Shown in pieces: positions 14,715-23,098 of a stretch of 44,574 nucleotides of DNA. The first letter of the stretch is position 1, and the number at the start of each line of letters is the position of its first letter. The notes under the pieces are model-generated. The model saw nothing but the letters and a program-made list of their open reading frames with translations, did not search any database and was not told where the DNA came from. A program made the position numbers and the translations under genes. The stretch covers positions 1 through 44,574 of the forward strand of contig JAMPDA010000015.1 in NCBI GenBank assembly GCA_023665905.1, written 5' to 3'. The DNA comes from Roseburia sp. Its GTDB lineage: Bacteria; Bacillota; Clostridia; Christensenellales; Pumilibacteraceae.

Positions 14715-14755
14715 TCGAGCGAAAAATAATATCGACCGTTTCGGCATATAAATAT
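14715..14755 (+). promoter_or_regulatory. Possible promoter region of the PBP gene
   Basis: Between the terminator and the PBP gene the sequence is AT-rich. There is no good sigma-A promoter. The pair AATAATAT (14725-14732) and CATATAAA (14745-14752), 12 bases apart, loosely resembles a sporulation sigma-E promoter, which drives spoVD in Bacillus subtilis. Low confidence. Confidence 0.25.
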
Positions 14756-14791
14756 TCGGGCGTATTATCGCCATAAAAGCGAGGTGTTTAT

Positions 14792-16687
14792 ATGAAAGCC
14801 GGTGCGGCGCTCATGCGGAAAAGAATACTTGCGGCGTTTATCGCGCTCATCGTCGTGTTTGCGGCATTGCTCGGACGGTTGTTCTATCTTCAAGTCGTCA
14901 GCGGCGACGAGCTCAGGAAAAAAGCCGCCGAACAGTGGTATCGCGATCTGCCGCTTAAAGCGACGCGCGGAAAGATACTCGATTGCAACGGCGTAGTGCT
15001 TGCCGACAGCAAGGACGTTTTTACGTTGTACGCGCGCCCGAACGCTGTCGTCGATAAAGCCGCGGTCGCGCAAGAACTTTCGTCGGAGCTGTCGCTCGGC
15101 TACGAAATGCTGCTCGAAAAGCTGTCCTCGTCCGTCGGCGAAGTGACGATAAAGCGCAAGATCGACGCGGACACCGCGTACTCGCTGCGAAAGAAGAACA
15201 TCGCAGGGCTTTACTACACTTTGGACACACAGCGCAACTATCCGTTCGGCAGTGCGCTTTCGCAGATAATAGGTTTTACCGATATAGATAACGCCGGTCA
15301 ATCGGGACTCGAAAGCTATTACGACAAGTATCTGACGGGCGTAGACGGCTTTGCGTACACGTCCACGGACATAGCCGGCAGGGAGATCGATTCGAGCGTC
15401 ACCGAGTACGTCCCCGGCATACCGGGCTGCAATATAACGCTGTCGGTGGACAGCAACATACAAGGCTTTGCCGAGAGCGCCGTCGCCGCCGCGACTGCGG
15501 AATTTTCGTCGAAGTCGGCGTCCATGATAGTTATGGACGTCAATACGGGCGGAATACTCGCAATGGCGAAAAGTCCGTCGTTCGACCTTAACTCGCCGCC
15601 GCGCAACGACCTCGATCTGTTGAACGAGCTGTCGCGCAACACGATGATAGCGGATATGTACGAGCCCGGCTCTACCTTTAAGATATTCACCACCGCGGCG
15701 GCGCTGGAAGCCGGCGTAGTCGGCGATTCGGACACGTTTTACTGCGCCGGCTCGCGCACCGTGGACGGACAGCGCATACGCTGCTGGCGCTCCATAGGTC
15801 ACGGCAGTCAGCACCTCGCCGAGGGTGTAAAAAATTCGTGCAACTGCGTGTTTATGGACCTTGCGCTCCGCATGGGCACGGAAAGATTTTACGACGCGCT
15901 CGAAAATTTCGGGCTCGGTCAAAAGACGGGCGTCGATTTTTCGGGCGAGAGCAGCGGCATACTTATGGACGAAAGCGCCGTAAAGCCCGTCGATCTTGCG
16001 CGTATCGGCTTCGGGCAGGCGGTCGCCGTCACGCCGTTACAGCTGATAACGGGCGTGTGTTCGGTGATAAACGGCGGAACGCTTCTTACACCGTACCTCG
16101 TTCAGTCCGTCGATTCGTACGACGGCGTAAATCTCGCGACGCGCACTCCCAATGCGGTACGCCGCACGGTCAGCGAAGCGACGTCTGCCAAAATGCGCGA
16201 ATATCTCGTGGGCGTGGTAGCAAACGGCGGTGGGAGCAAAGCCGGAGTAAACGGGTATCTTATAGGCGGCAAAACGGGCACGGCACAAAAGTATGCCGGC
16301 GGAACGATAGCGCAGGGCAAGTATGTTTCGTCTTTTATCGGGTTTGCGCCTGCCGACGACCCGAAGTACGCTGTGCTCATGATAGTGGACGAGCCGCAGG
16401 GCTACATGTATTACGGCAGTCTGGTCGCCGCGCCGTATGCCGGCGACGTGTTTAAAAAGATATTCGACTATGCCGCGCTCGAGCCCACGGAACTGCCGTC
16501 CGTCGAGTATACGTTCATGCCCGACGTGGTGGGAGAACAGGCGGCGGACGCCGTCGCCGCGCTCGAAAGCATGGGCTTGCACGTGGAACTCGTCGGCGAC
16601 GGCGGCAAGGTGACGGCGCAGACCCCCGTGCCCGGCGCGCGCGTCGCAGTAAACGACGCGGTGCTCGTGCGCTGCGAGTCGGCATGA
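14792..16687 (+). CDS. spoVD: Penicillin-binding protein 2B/SpoVD-type transpeptidase with PASTA domain
   Basis: A 631-aa class B PBP that cross-links septal or spore-cortex peptidoglycan, anchored by one N-terminal membrane helix (about residues 10-33) with the rest outside. A dimerisation domain (about 50-220) is followed by the transpeptidase, with active-site Ser294 in STFK, S349-C350-N351 in place of the usual SxN, and K494-T-G. Residues about 570-631 form a single PASTA domain starting at MPDVVGEQAADAV. A single C-terminal PASTA is typical of SpoVD. Whether it serves division, sporulation or both is open, because only one such gene is seen here. Start ATG has GCGAGGTG upstream. It begins after a terminator, so it needs its own promoter or read-through. 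Confidence 0.88.
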   Translation: MKAGAALMRKRILAAFIALIVVFAALLGRLFYLQVVSGDELRKKAAEQWYRDLPLKATRGKILDCNGVVLADSKDVFTLYARPNAVVDKAAVAQELSSELSLGYEMLLEKLSSSVGEVTIKRKIDADTAYSLRKKNIAGLYYTLDTQRNYPFGSALSQIIGFTDIDNAGQSGLESYYDKYLTGVDGFAYTSTDIAGREIDSSVTEYVPGIPGCNITLSVDSNIQGFAESAVAAATAEFSSKSASMIVMDVNTGGILAMAKSPSFDLNSPPRNDLDLLNELSRNTMIADMYEPGSTFKIFTTAAALEAGVVGDSDTFYCAGSRTVDGQRIRCWRSIGHGSQHLAEGVKNSCNCVFMDLALRMGTERFYDALENFGLGQKTGVDFSGESSGILMDESAVKPVDLARIGFGQAVAVTPLQLITGVCSVINGGTLLTPYLVQSVDSYDGVNLATRTPNAVRRTVSEATSAKMREYLVGVVANGGGSKAGVNGYLIGGKTGTAQKYAGGTIAQGKYVSSFIGFAPADDPKYAVLMIVDEPQGYMYYGSLVAAPYAGDVFKKIFDYAALEPTELPSVEYTFMPDVVGEQAADAVAALESMGLHVELVGDGGKVTAQTPVPGARVAVNDAVLVRCESA

Positions 16688-16805
16688 ATCGCGCGCGAAA
16701 TAGCGCGTAAGTGCGGCGCGGTAATCGAAAAACGTAATAATCTGTAACATTATGCGTTTGTTTGCAAAAGCGCGCGGTCGCGCGATTTACGGGTTACAAT
16801 AAGCA

Positions 16806-16811
16806 TATACT
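16806..16811 (+). promoter_or_regulatory. Possible -10 element upstream of murE
   Basis: TATACT within the 231-base gap between spoVD and murE. The hexamer at the proper distance upstream (CGATTT, 16783-16788) is a poor -35, so this is tentative. The gap otherwise contains a GC-rich hairpin and no gene. Confidence 0.3.
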
Positions 16812-16827
16812 ATAGGCATATACCGGT

Positions 16828-16853
16828 CGCACGCGTGCCTATGGCCGCGTGCG
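16828..16853 (+). repeat. GC-rich hairpin in the spoVD-murE gap
   Basis: CGCACGCG (16828-16835) and CGCGTGCG (16846-16853) form a perfect 8-bp stem with a 10-base loop. There is no T run, so it is not a normal intrinsic terminator. It could be a leader element or a processing site, or simply an inverted repeat. Confidence 0.6.
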
Positions 16854-16918
16854 CGGCGGCAGTAGACCGTAAGCATAGCACGGGCGGATATTGCGATATA
16901 AAAAACGGGAGTGTGATC

Positions 16919-18349
16919 ATGCGGCTAAATGAACTCGGTTTGGGATGTCCTGAGGATATCGAAATAAGCGGTCTTGCGTGCGACAGTTCCAAAGTGACGC
17001 GCGGATGCGTGTTCTTTTGTCTTGTCGGGCGCGAAAACGACGGGCACACGTTTGCCGCGGACGCGGTTTCGCGCGGAGCGGCGGCGCTCGTTGTGGAGCG
17101 TCGGCTCGCGCTCGACGTGCTGCAGATAGAGGTGGAGGACGCGCGCGCCGCGCTCAGTACGGCGGCTTCGGCATTTTACGGGCACCCGTCCAAAAAGTTG
17201 AAGATGATAGGCGTGACGGGCACCAACGGCAAGACTACTACGACTTATATCGTAAAGAGCATAATCGAGGCGGCGGGACACTCCTGCGGACTGATAGGGA
17301 CGAACGCCGTCGAGTACGGGCAAAACAAGCTCGACGCGGCGCTGACGACCCCCGACCCGATAGATCTTCAGCGCATGCTGGCGGACATGGCGGAAGCAGG
17401 CGTGGAGTACGTCGTAATGGAGGTGTCGGCGCATGCGCTCGCGCTCCGAAAGGTGGACGGGATAATGTACGACGTCGCGGCGTTCACCAATTTTTCGCGC
17501 GATCATCTCGACTTTTTCGGCGATATGGAAGCGTACGCCGCGGCGAAAAAGAGCTTTTTTACGACCGCACACGCGCGCCGCGCGGTAATAAACACCGACG
17601 ACACGCTCGGACGCGCCTTGCTTGCCGAAACCGACCTGCCCACAGTGACATACGGCGTGGAAAACCCGTCGGACGTGTTCGGCATAGACCTTGAAATGAG
17701 TGCGTACGGCTTGAGCTACATGATAAACATGTTCGACAACGTGGGCAATATCAAGTTCAACCTGACGGGAAGATTTAATATGTACAACACGCTGTGCGCG
17801 GCGGCGATAGCGTCGGCGCTCGACCTGCCGTTTTCGGCGGTGGTCGGCGGCATACGCAACGTAAAGAAGATCGACGGACGGTTCAACATAATCAACACGG
17901 CAAAGTGCAGTGTAATAATAGACTTTGCGCATACGGACGACGGGATAGCCAATATTTTGAGGGCGATACGCGAGTTCGCGCCGGCGCGCATAATAACGGT
18001 GTTCGGCTGCGGCGGAAACCGCGACAGAACAAAACGCGCGGTGATGGGCAAGATAGTTTCCACGCTCAGCGATTTCTGTTTTGTCACGAGCGACAATCCG
18101 CGCTTCGAGCCGCCCGTCGATATAATATTGCAGATCGAAAGCGGCATAAAGGAGATCGGCAAGACCAACTACACGCCGATCGTGGACAGGAAAGAAGCTA
18201 TCCGCGCCGCTCTCGAAATGGCGGATAAGGACGATATAGTCCTCATAGCCGGCAAGGGCGCGGAGCGATACAACGACGTTATGGGCAGAAAACAGCCGTA
18301 CAACGACGAGCAGTACGTACTCGAGATAGCGGGGGAATTCGGGTTTTGA
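16919..18349 (+). CDS. murE: UDP-MurNAc-tripeptide synthetase MurE (probably meso-DAP-adding)
   Basis: A 476-aa cytoplasmic ATP-dependent ligase that adds the third amino acid to UDP-MurNAc-L-Ala-D-Glu. The N-terminal UDP-binding domain (about 1-95) precedes the ATP site VTGTNGKTTT (about residues 102-111), TTPDP, and HDLDFF-type SRDHLDFFG. The C-terminal domain has FGCGGNRDRTKRAVMG and DNPRFEPP. The Arg in DNPR marks meso-diaminopimelate-adding enzymes, whereas lysine enzymes usually have DNPA. The frame is open from 16835, but ATG 16919 has GGGAGTG upstream and starts at the family N-terminus. The gene overlaps mraY by four bases. murF, usually found next, is missing. Confidence 0.95.
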   Translation: MRLNELGLGCPEDIEISGLACDSSKVTRGCVFFCLVGRENDGHTFAADAVSRGAAALVVERRLALDVLQIEVEDARAALSTAASAFYGHPSKKLKMIGVTGTNGKTTTTYIVKSIIEAAGHSCGLIGTNAVEYGQNKLDAALTTPDPIDLQRMLADMAEAGVEYVVMEVSAHALALRKVDGIMYDVAAFTNFSRDHLDFFGDMEAYAAAKKSFFTTAHARRAVINTDDTLGRALLAETDLPTVTYGVENPSDVFGIDLEMSAYGLSYMINMFDNVGNIKFNLTGRFNMYNTLCAAAIASALDLPFSAVVGGIRNVKKIDGRFNIINTAKCSVIIDFAHTDDGIANILRAIREFAPARIITVFGCGGNRDRTKRAVMGKIVSTLSDFCFVTSDNPRFEPPVDIILQIESGIKEIGKTNYTPIVDRKEAIRAALEMADKDDIVLIAGKGAERYNDVMGRKQPYNDEQYVLEIAGEFGF

Positions 18350-19332
18350 TAGCCGTTCTCTGCGGATATCTTGCGGCGTTTGCGACGGCGATGCTGCTAC
18401 TGCCGCTGAATATCCGCCTCGTAAAAAAGCTTAAAGCCGGACAACCCATACTGTCGTATGTGGACAACCATAAGGCAAAAGCCGGCACGCCGACCATGGG
18501 CGGAGTGTCGATAGTGCTCGCGCTTTTTTCCGCGCTTTTCTTTACGAAAAGCGGCGACAAGACATCGTACATCATACTGACTGTGACGGTCGGCTACGCG
18601 CTCATCGGCTTTATCGACGATTTCATAAAAGTGCGATACAAGCACAACAAAGGTCTTTCGGCTGTGCAAAAGATAGTGTTTCAGGTGCTGATAGCGGTTA
18701 TCGTGTCGGTGTACGCGTATTACGAGCCGAGCGTAGGGTCGAGCGTATACGCGCCGTTCGTGCCGAGGTCGCTGGAGCTCGGAAGGCTCGCGCCCGTATA
18801 TTTTATATTCATATTTTTGGCTTTTACCAATTCCGTCAACCTGACGGACGGGCTGGACGGGCTTGCGACGTCGGTCACGGCGACTAACGCGCTGTTTATC
18901 TGCGTTATACTCGGCATAGCGCTTTCCGCAGGCGTGCTGTCGGGCGACGGAATAATGAACAGCGTGATCCTGTGCGCGGCGCTGTGCGGAAGCCTGTGCG
19001 CGTTTTTGTGTTACAACACGCACCCTGCGCGCATATTCATGGGCGACACCGGCTCTATGGCGCTCGGCGGATTTTTGGCGTGCATAGCTGTGCTGTGCAA
19101 GATGTCGCTCAGCATGCTGCTCGTCGGCATAATGTACGTCGCGACGAGCATATCCGTTATAATACAGGTCGTCGCGTTCAAAACGACGGGTAAGCGCGTT
19201 TTTTTGATGTCGCCGCTCCACCACCACTTCGAGCGCAAGGGCATATTCGAGGGAAAGATAGCGGTCGTATACACGCTCGTCACGTTCGTTTGCGGCATCG
19301 TTACGGTGCTGTTGATGCTCGCGCTGTACTAA
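18346..19332 (+). CDS. mraY: Phospho-N-acetylmuramoyl-pentapeptide transferase MraY
   Basis: A 328-aa integral membrane enzyme, about ten helices, that makes lipid I from UDP-MurNAc-pentapeptide and undecaprenyl phosphate. Landmarks are KAKAGTPTMGG near residue 43, FIDDFIKV with the paired Asp, NLTDGLDGLA with the magnesium-binding Asp, FMGDTGSMALGG, and the HHHFE loop. Length and hydrophobic pattern are normal. The start is a rare TTG overlapping the murE stop (TTGA), which implies translation coupled to murE. An intergenic gap of 92 bases with a promoter separates it from murD. Confidence 0.95.
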   Translation: MIAVLCGYLAAFATAMLLLPLNIRLVKKLKAGQPILSYVDNHKAKAGTPTMGGVSIVLALFSALFFTKSGDKTSYIILTVTVGYALIGFIDDFIKVRYKHNKGLSAVQKIVFQVLIAVIVSVYAYYEPSVGSSVYAPFVPRSLELGRLAPVYFIFIFLAFTNSVNLTDGLDGLATSVTATNALFICVILGIALSAGVLSGDGIMNSVILCAALCGSLCAFLCYNTHPARIFMGDTGSMALGGFLACIAVLCKMSLSMLLVGIMYVATSISVIIQVVAFKTTGKRVFLMSPLHHHFERKGIFEGKIAVVYTLVTFVCGIVTVLLMLALY

Positions 19333-19390
19333 GCGCTGTGGCTAACAGTCGAAGCGACGGCGGTTTTCGCAAAACCGATATCGCACGATA

Positions 19391-19419
19391 TTCTAACGCG
19401 CCGTTTGCCGTCATATAAT
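19391..19419 (+). promoter_or_regulatory. Promoter of murD, leaderless position
   Basis: A consensus TATAAT (19414-19419) ends six bases before the murD ATG at 19425. The hexamer 17 bases upstream (TTCTAA, 19391-19396) is a weak -35. No Shine-Dalgarno sequence can fit, so any transcript from here is leaderless. Confidence 0.6.
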
Positions 19420-19424
19420 ACCGT

Positions 19425-20696
19425 ATGGGTATTTTCGACGGGAAGCGGTTTTTTGTTTACGGCAACGGAGTGTCGGGACGCTCGGCATGCCGCGCCGTAA
19501 AAAAGCACGGCGGAAAAGCCAAAGTGTACGCCGATATAGACGGAGCTTTCACGCCGCCGCCGGACGGCGATTACGCCGCCGCCGTGATAAGCCCGGGCGT
19601 CAAGCCGACGCATCCCGTCTATACATACTGCCGCGAGCGCGGGATACGCACGGTCGGCGAGGCGGAGCTCGGCTTTATGCTTACCGAAGCGCCGATAGTG
19701 GGCGTGACCGGCACTAACGGAAAGACGACGGTGACGCGCCTCATTGCGGACATGCTCGGCGGCACGGCGTGCGGCAACATAGGTTACCCGATAACGACTG
19801 CGGCGGAAAGGTCGGATAAGCCGCTCGTGTGCGAGCTGTCGAGTTTTCAGTTGTACAATGCGCATATCTCGCCGCAAGTGGCTGTAATAACCAACATCTC
19901 CGCCGATCACCTCAATTGGCACGGCTCGGCGGAAGAATACTGCGCGTGCAAGTGCAACATAGCAAACGGCATGCGCGGCGGATATCTGGTGTTGGGCGGA
20001 GATATACCCGTAGCGGCGCTCAAAACTCTCGATACCGGCGCGGAGATAGTGCGTTTTTCGACGGAGCGCATAGTGGACGGCGCGTACATACATGGCGGAT
20101 ATTTCTGCTTTTACGGACGCCGCGTGTGTCCCGTCGATTATCTGCGATTGCGTGGAAAGCACAACGTAAAGAACGCGCTCGCGGCTATAGCCGCCGCAAA
20201 GTGCATGGGCGCGGAAAATTCGGCGATACTGTCCGCGTTATGTTCCGCCGACGCCGCGCCGCACAGGATAGCGGATATAGGCGTGCACGGAGGCAAGCGC
20301 TGGGTGGACGACTCTAAAGGCACCAACGTTTCCGCGTGTATAGCCGCGCTCGAAGCTACGGACGGGAGCATATGCCTGATACTCGGCGGTCGTGGGAAAG
20401 ATCTCGATTTTTCGGAGCTTTTCAGTAGCTCCGCGATGTCGCGCGTGTGCGACGTGGTGGCAATGGGCGAGTGTGCGGGGGAAATAGCGGCAAGCGCAAA
20501 GGCGAGCGCATTTAAAGGGAATGTCATAGAAACAGGCGGACTTGCGGACGCCGTAAAGACGGCGGCTCGCTCGAACGCCGAAGTCGTGCTGCTTTCGCCT
20601 GCGTGCGCGTCGTTCGACGAATTTGAAAATTACGCGCAGCGCGGCGAACGGTTTTGCGCGCTTGCCGCGTCGGTCGGTAGGTCAGATGAAAAATAA
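19425..20696 (+). CDS. murD: UDP-MurNAc-L-alanine:D-glutamate ligase MurD
   Basis: A 423-aa cytoplasmic ligase that adds D-glutamate to UDP-MurNAc-L-Ala. The N-terminal Rossmann domain starts at once with FFVYGNGVSGRSA. The ATP loop is GVTGTNGKTTVTRL (about residues 94-107), followed by ELSSFQLY, TNISADHLNWHG, and the C-terminal VDDSKGTNVSACIAAL with LGGRGKDLDF. Order and length fit MurD, not MurC or MurF. The N-terminus is fixed by the Rossmann motif, so the ATG just after the TATAAT is the real start. The 3' end overlaps ftsW by 11 bases. Confidence 0.94.
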   Translation: MGIFDGKRFFVYGNGVSGRSACRAVKKHGGKAKVYADIDGAFTPPPDGDYAAAVISPGVKPTHPVYTYCRERGIRTVGEAELGFMLTEAPIVGVTGTNGKTTVTRLIADMLGGTACGNIGYPITTAAERSDKPLVCELSSFQLYNAHISPQVAVITNISADHLNWHGSAEEYCACKCNIANGMRGGYLVLGGDIPVAALKTLDTGAEIVRFSTERIVDGAYIHGGYFCFYGRRVCPVDYLRLRGKHNVKNALAAIAAAKCMGAENSAILSALCSADAAPHRIADIGVHGGKRWVDDSKGTNVSACIAALEATDGSICLILGGRGKDLDFSELFSSSAMSRVCDVVAMGECAGEIAASAKASAFKGNVIETGGLADAVKTAARSNAEVVLLSPACASFDEFENYAQRGERFCALAASVGRSDEK

Positions 20697-21873
20697 GCGC
20701 GCTATCGGCAAAAAGACGCCGTACGAAAAGACGGACAAGTCCGACGTGCCGCTCATTATAGTGACGGCGCTCCTCGTCGCGTTCGGCGTTCTTATGGTGT
20801 ATTCCGCCGGATCGTACACCGCCGAGCGCATATACGGCACAAAATACTATTACGTGTACAAGCAGCTCGTGGGCGTAGTGCTGGGCGCGGCGGCTATGAT
20901 TATCATGTCGCGCGTGGATTACAGAGTGCTCAAAAAATTGCGCTACGTCATTTTGGCGATATCCATAGCATTGCTCGCGATAGTGTTCGTTCCCGGCGTC
21001 GGCATAACCAACTACGGCGCGCGGCGGTGGATAAACCTGCCGTTTTTCACCATACAGGCGAGCGAGGTGTCCAAGTTCGGATTTATAGTGTTTGCCGCGG
21101 CGTACATAGGCACGCACGAGCATAAAGTGACTACGTTCCGCGGAATACTGCCCGTAATAGGCGTCGGCGCCGTCATATGTCTATTGATAATACTCGAGCC
21201 GAACATGTCCGTCACCATTTGCATGGCTATGCTCATGATAGTCATGCTGTTTTTGGGCGGCGCTAAATTAAAACACCTCGCAATGATAATACTGCCGCTC
21301 ATAGCCGCCGCCGTGGTGCTGATACTCGCAGAGCCGTACAGGTTTGCGCGATTGATGGCGTTTATCGACCCGTGGGAAAGTCCGCTCGAGGAGGGATATC
21401 AGCTTATACAGTCGTACTACGGCTTGGGCGCAGGCGGATTTTTCGGCATAGGGCTTTTCAATTCGCGTCAGAAATATCTATTTTTGCCGTTTGCGGAGAG
21501 CGATTTTATATTCAGCGTGATAGGCGAGGAGTTCGGACTGTTCGGCTGTATGCTCGTCATGGTCGCGTATATAATAATGATACGCCGCGCGCTTATGATA
21601 GCGCTCGGCGCGCCGGACAGATTCGGATCGCTGCTGTGCTCGGGGATAGCGGCGATAATAGCGATACAGGTGATAGTAAACATCGCGGTGGTGACGGGGA
21701 GTATTCCGCCGACGGGCCTGCCGCTGCCGTTTATCAGCAGCGGAAGCTCCGGACTTATAGTGTTCATGACGGGCATAGGCGTGCTCAACAGCGTCAAGCG
21801 CAGGAGCCATAAGAGCAGCGAACTGCTTTTTGTAAGAACAAAACGAAAAAAGCCGAAAGAAAAGACGCGATAG
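20686..21873 (+). CDS. ftsW: FtsW/SpoVE-type SEDS peptidoglycan glycosyltransferase
   Basis: A 395-aa membrane protein of the SEDS family with about ten helices. SEDS proteins polymerise lipid II with a partner class B PBP, here plausibly the SpoVD-type protein upstream. Signatures include NYGARRWINLP, FFTIQASEVSKFGF, PWESPLEEGYQLIQSYYGLGAGGFFGIG with the catalytic-region motif, FSVIGEEFGLFG, and the late TGLPLPFISSGSSGL. The C-terminus is a basic tail. The frame is open from 20623, but ATG 20686 gives the usual short cytoplasmic N-terminus. It overlaps murD by 11 bases. Position after murD could mean FtsW or SpoVE; sequence does not separate them. Confidence 0.9.
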   Translation: MKNKRAIGKKTPYEKTDKSDVPLIIVTALLVAFGVLMVYSAGSYTAERIYGTKYYYVYKQLVGVVLGAAAMIIMSRVDYRVLKKLRYVILAISIALLAIVFVPGVGITNYGARRWINLPFFTIQASEVSKFGFIVFAAAYIGTHEHKVTTFRGILPVIGVGAVICLLIILEPNMSVTICMAMLMIVMLFLGGAKLKHLAMIILPLIAAAVVLILAEPYRFARLMAFIDPWESPLEEGYQLIQSYYGLGAGGFFGIGLFNSRQKYLFLPFAESDFIFSVIGEEFGLFGCMLVMVAYIIMIRRALMIALGAPDRFGSLLCSGIAAIIAIQVIVNIAVVTGSIPPTGLPLPFISSGSSGLIVFMTGIGVLNSVKRRSHKSSELLFVRTKRKKPKEKTR

Positions 21874-21896
21874 CGCGCGTATTGCCTGCAATATAT

Positions 21897-21914
21897 CGCA
21901 AACGGTTGCGTTTT
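21897..21914 (+). terminator. Possible weak terminator after ftsW
   Basis: CGCAA (21897-21901), loop ACGG, TTGCG (21906-21910), then four T. The 3' arm overlaps the likely -35 of the next gene. Confidence 0.4.
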
Positions 21915-21934
21915 ATCGCCGAAAGCTGTATAAT
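21906..21934 (+). promoter_or_regulatory. Promoter of the membrane-protein pair, leaderless with GTG
   Basis: TTGCGT (21906-21911), 17-base spacer, TATAAT (21929-21934). The GTG start at 21941 is seven bases after the -10 box. The only nearby ATG (21933) opens a four-codon dead end (ATG GCT GTG TGA), so GTG is the best start. Confidence 0.7.
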
Positions 21935-21940
21935 GGCTGT

Positions 21941-23098
21941 GTGAAATATCTCGGTCAGACATTTTCATATCTCAAAAAAAATTTTTGGCTGCCTGTGGCG
22001 GTAATGTCTGTTCCCGCGATCGTGGCGTGCTTTTTGTCCACGCCGTTTTGGGAAGTGTCGTTTGTTTCTGCGTTCGACTACAAGCCGTACGTGTCCGTTT
22101 CGCGCACATTCCGAATTATTTTCGGCGATTCTTGGCAGTATCTGTGGCCGGTCATAGTGATAAGCGTGTTCCAGATAATCGGCGCGGCGCTCATTATGTC
22201 CGCCGTGGACAGGCATTTTCGGACGGGCAAGCTTTCGTTGCGCGACCCCGTGCGGCTCGTAAACTATTCGATTTTTCCCATGTTCGTGGGGATAATGGTG
22301 ATGAACGCGGTATCGGTAGTGCTGCGTTTTGTGCTGTTCGGCTTTGTTACGTTTACTCAGTGGCTGTTCGGCGTGATAGGTCTGCCGTCCGGCGCGGCGC
22401 TTGCGGCGATATCCGTCATAGCGCTGGCGCTTTTTGTGGTGCACTTGCTGATAATAACGCCCATGCTGTTCTGGTCGCAGATAATGGTTGTATACGGCTA
22501 CAGATTTCGCGACGCCGCGGCGCAGTCGTACAAGCTGATCTCGGGCAAAGGCTGTTTTAAAGGGCTTGTCGCGCCCATGCTGCTTTGCGCAGGTATCCAA
22601 CTGCTTGTGGGATTTTTGGATATGCACGCGGCGGTGGGGTACGTGTTCAACTTTTTGCTGTTCCTGTTCACAAACGTATATATAACGGTATATGCGACGC
22701 TGACTTTTTATAATTTGAGCGGGCTCGATCGCCGCGACGTAAAGCCGCACGAGATGCCGTTGCCGCAGATCGCAAAGCAAAAGCCGACGGAGCAGAAGCG
22801 CGCGGTCGCGGCGGAAGAACCGAAGGAAGTGGAAAAACAGACGAAAGATACGGCAAGCTCGGCAAAGCCGACGAAGCCTGCCGCGCAGAAGCAGTCTAAA
22901 TCGGAAAAGCCCGTCGCCGAGCGGAAAAAAACCGTCGATAAGTCGGCGTCGGCAAAGCCCGTAAAATCGGCAAAGACGGAAAAGACGGAAAAGTCCGCAA
23001 AGCCCAAAAAAGTCGAGCCCGAAAAGACGAAAAAGCATGACGTAAAGCCCGTACAGCCCGATGAAGGCGGCGAGGAGGGAGCGAACGATGTCGTTTAA
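21941..23098 (+). CDS. Multi-pass membrane protein with long Lys/Ala/Pro-rich cytoplasmic tail
   Basis: 385 aa, no family recognised. Residues about 1-265 contain about six hydrophobic segments, including LPVAVMSVPAIVACFL near the start, VIVISVFQIIGAALIMSAV, and AISVIALALFVVHLLIITP. The layout resembles loosely defined bacterial membrane families of the YciC/DUF975 sort. The last 120 or so residues are hydrophilic, with repeated KTEK, SAKP, and PAAQK pieces, and look disordered. It overlaps the next gene by 11 bases, and both encode membrane proteins of similar design, so they may form a complex. The GTG start directly follows the promoter without a Shine-Dalgarno site. Its position after ftsW suggests, but does not show, an envelope role. 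Confidence 0.75.
   Translation: MKYLGQTFSYLKKNFWLPVAVMSVPAIVACFLSTPFWEVSFVSAFDYKPYVSVSRTFRIIFGDSWQYLWPVIVISVFQIIGAALIMSAVDRHFRTGKLSLRDPVRLVNYSIFPMFVGIMVMNAVSVVLRFVLFGFVTFTQWLFGVIGLPSGAALAAISVIALALFVVHLLIITPMLFWSQIMVVYGYRFRDAAAQSYKLISGKGCFKGLVAPMLLCAGIQLLVGFLDMHAAVGYVFNFLLFLFTNVYITVYATLTFYNLSGLDRRDVKPHEMPLPQIAKQKPTEQKRAVAAEEPKEVEKQTKDTASSAKPTKPAAQKQSKSEKPVAERKKTVDKSASAKPVKSAKTEKTEKSAKPKKVEPEKTKKHDVKPVQPDEGGEEGANDVV

Noticed and set aside
16828..16853. The GC-rich hairpin before murE as an intrinsic terminator
   Set aside because: No T run follows on either strand.
16835..16918. Upstream extension of murE from ATG 16835
   Set aside because: The extra 28 residues do not match MurE, the start codon lies at the edge of the GC-rich hairpin, and the downstream ATG has a ribosome binding site.
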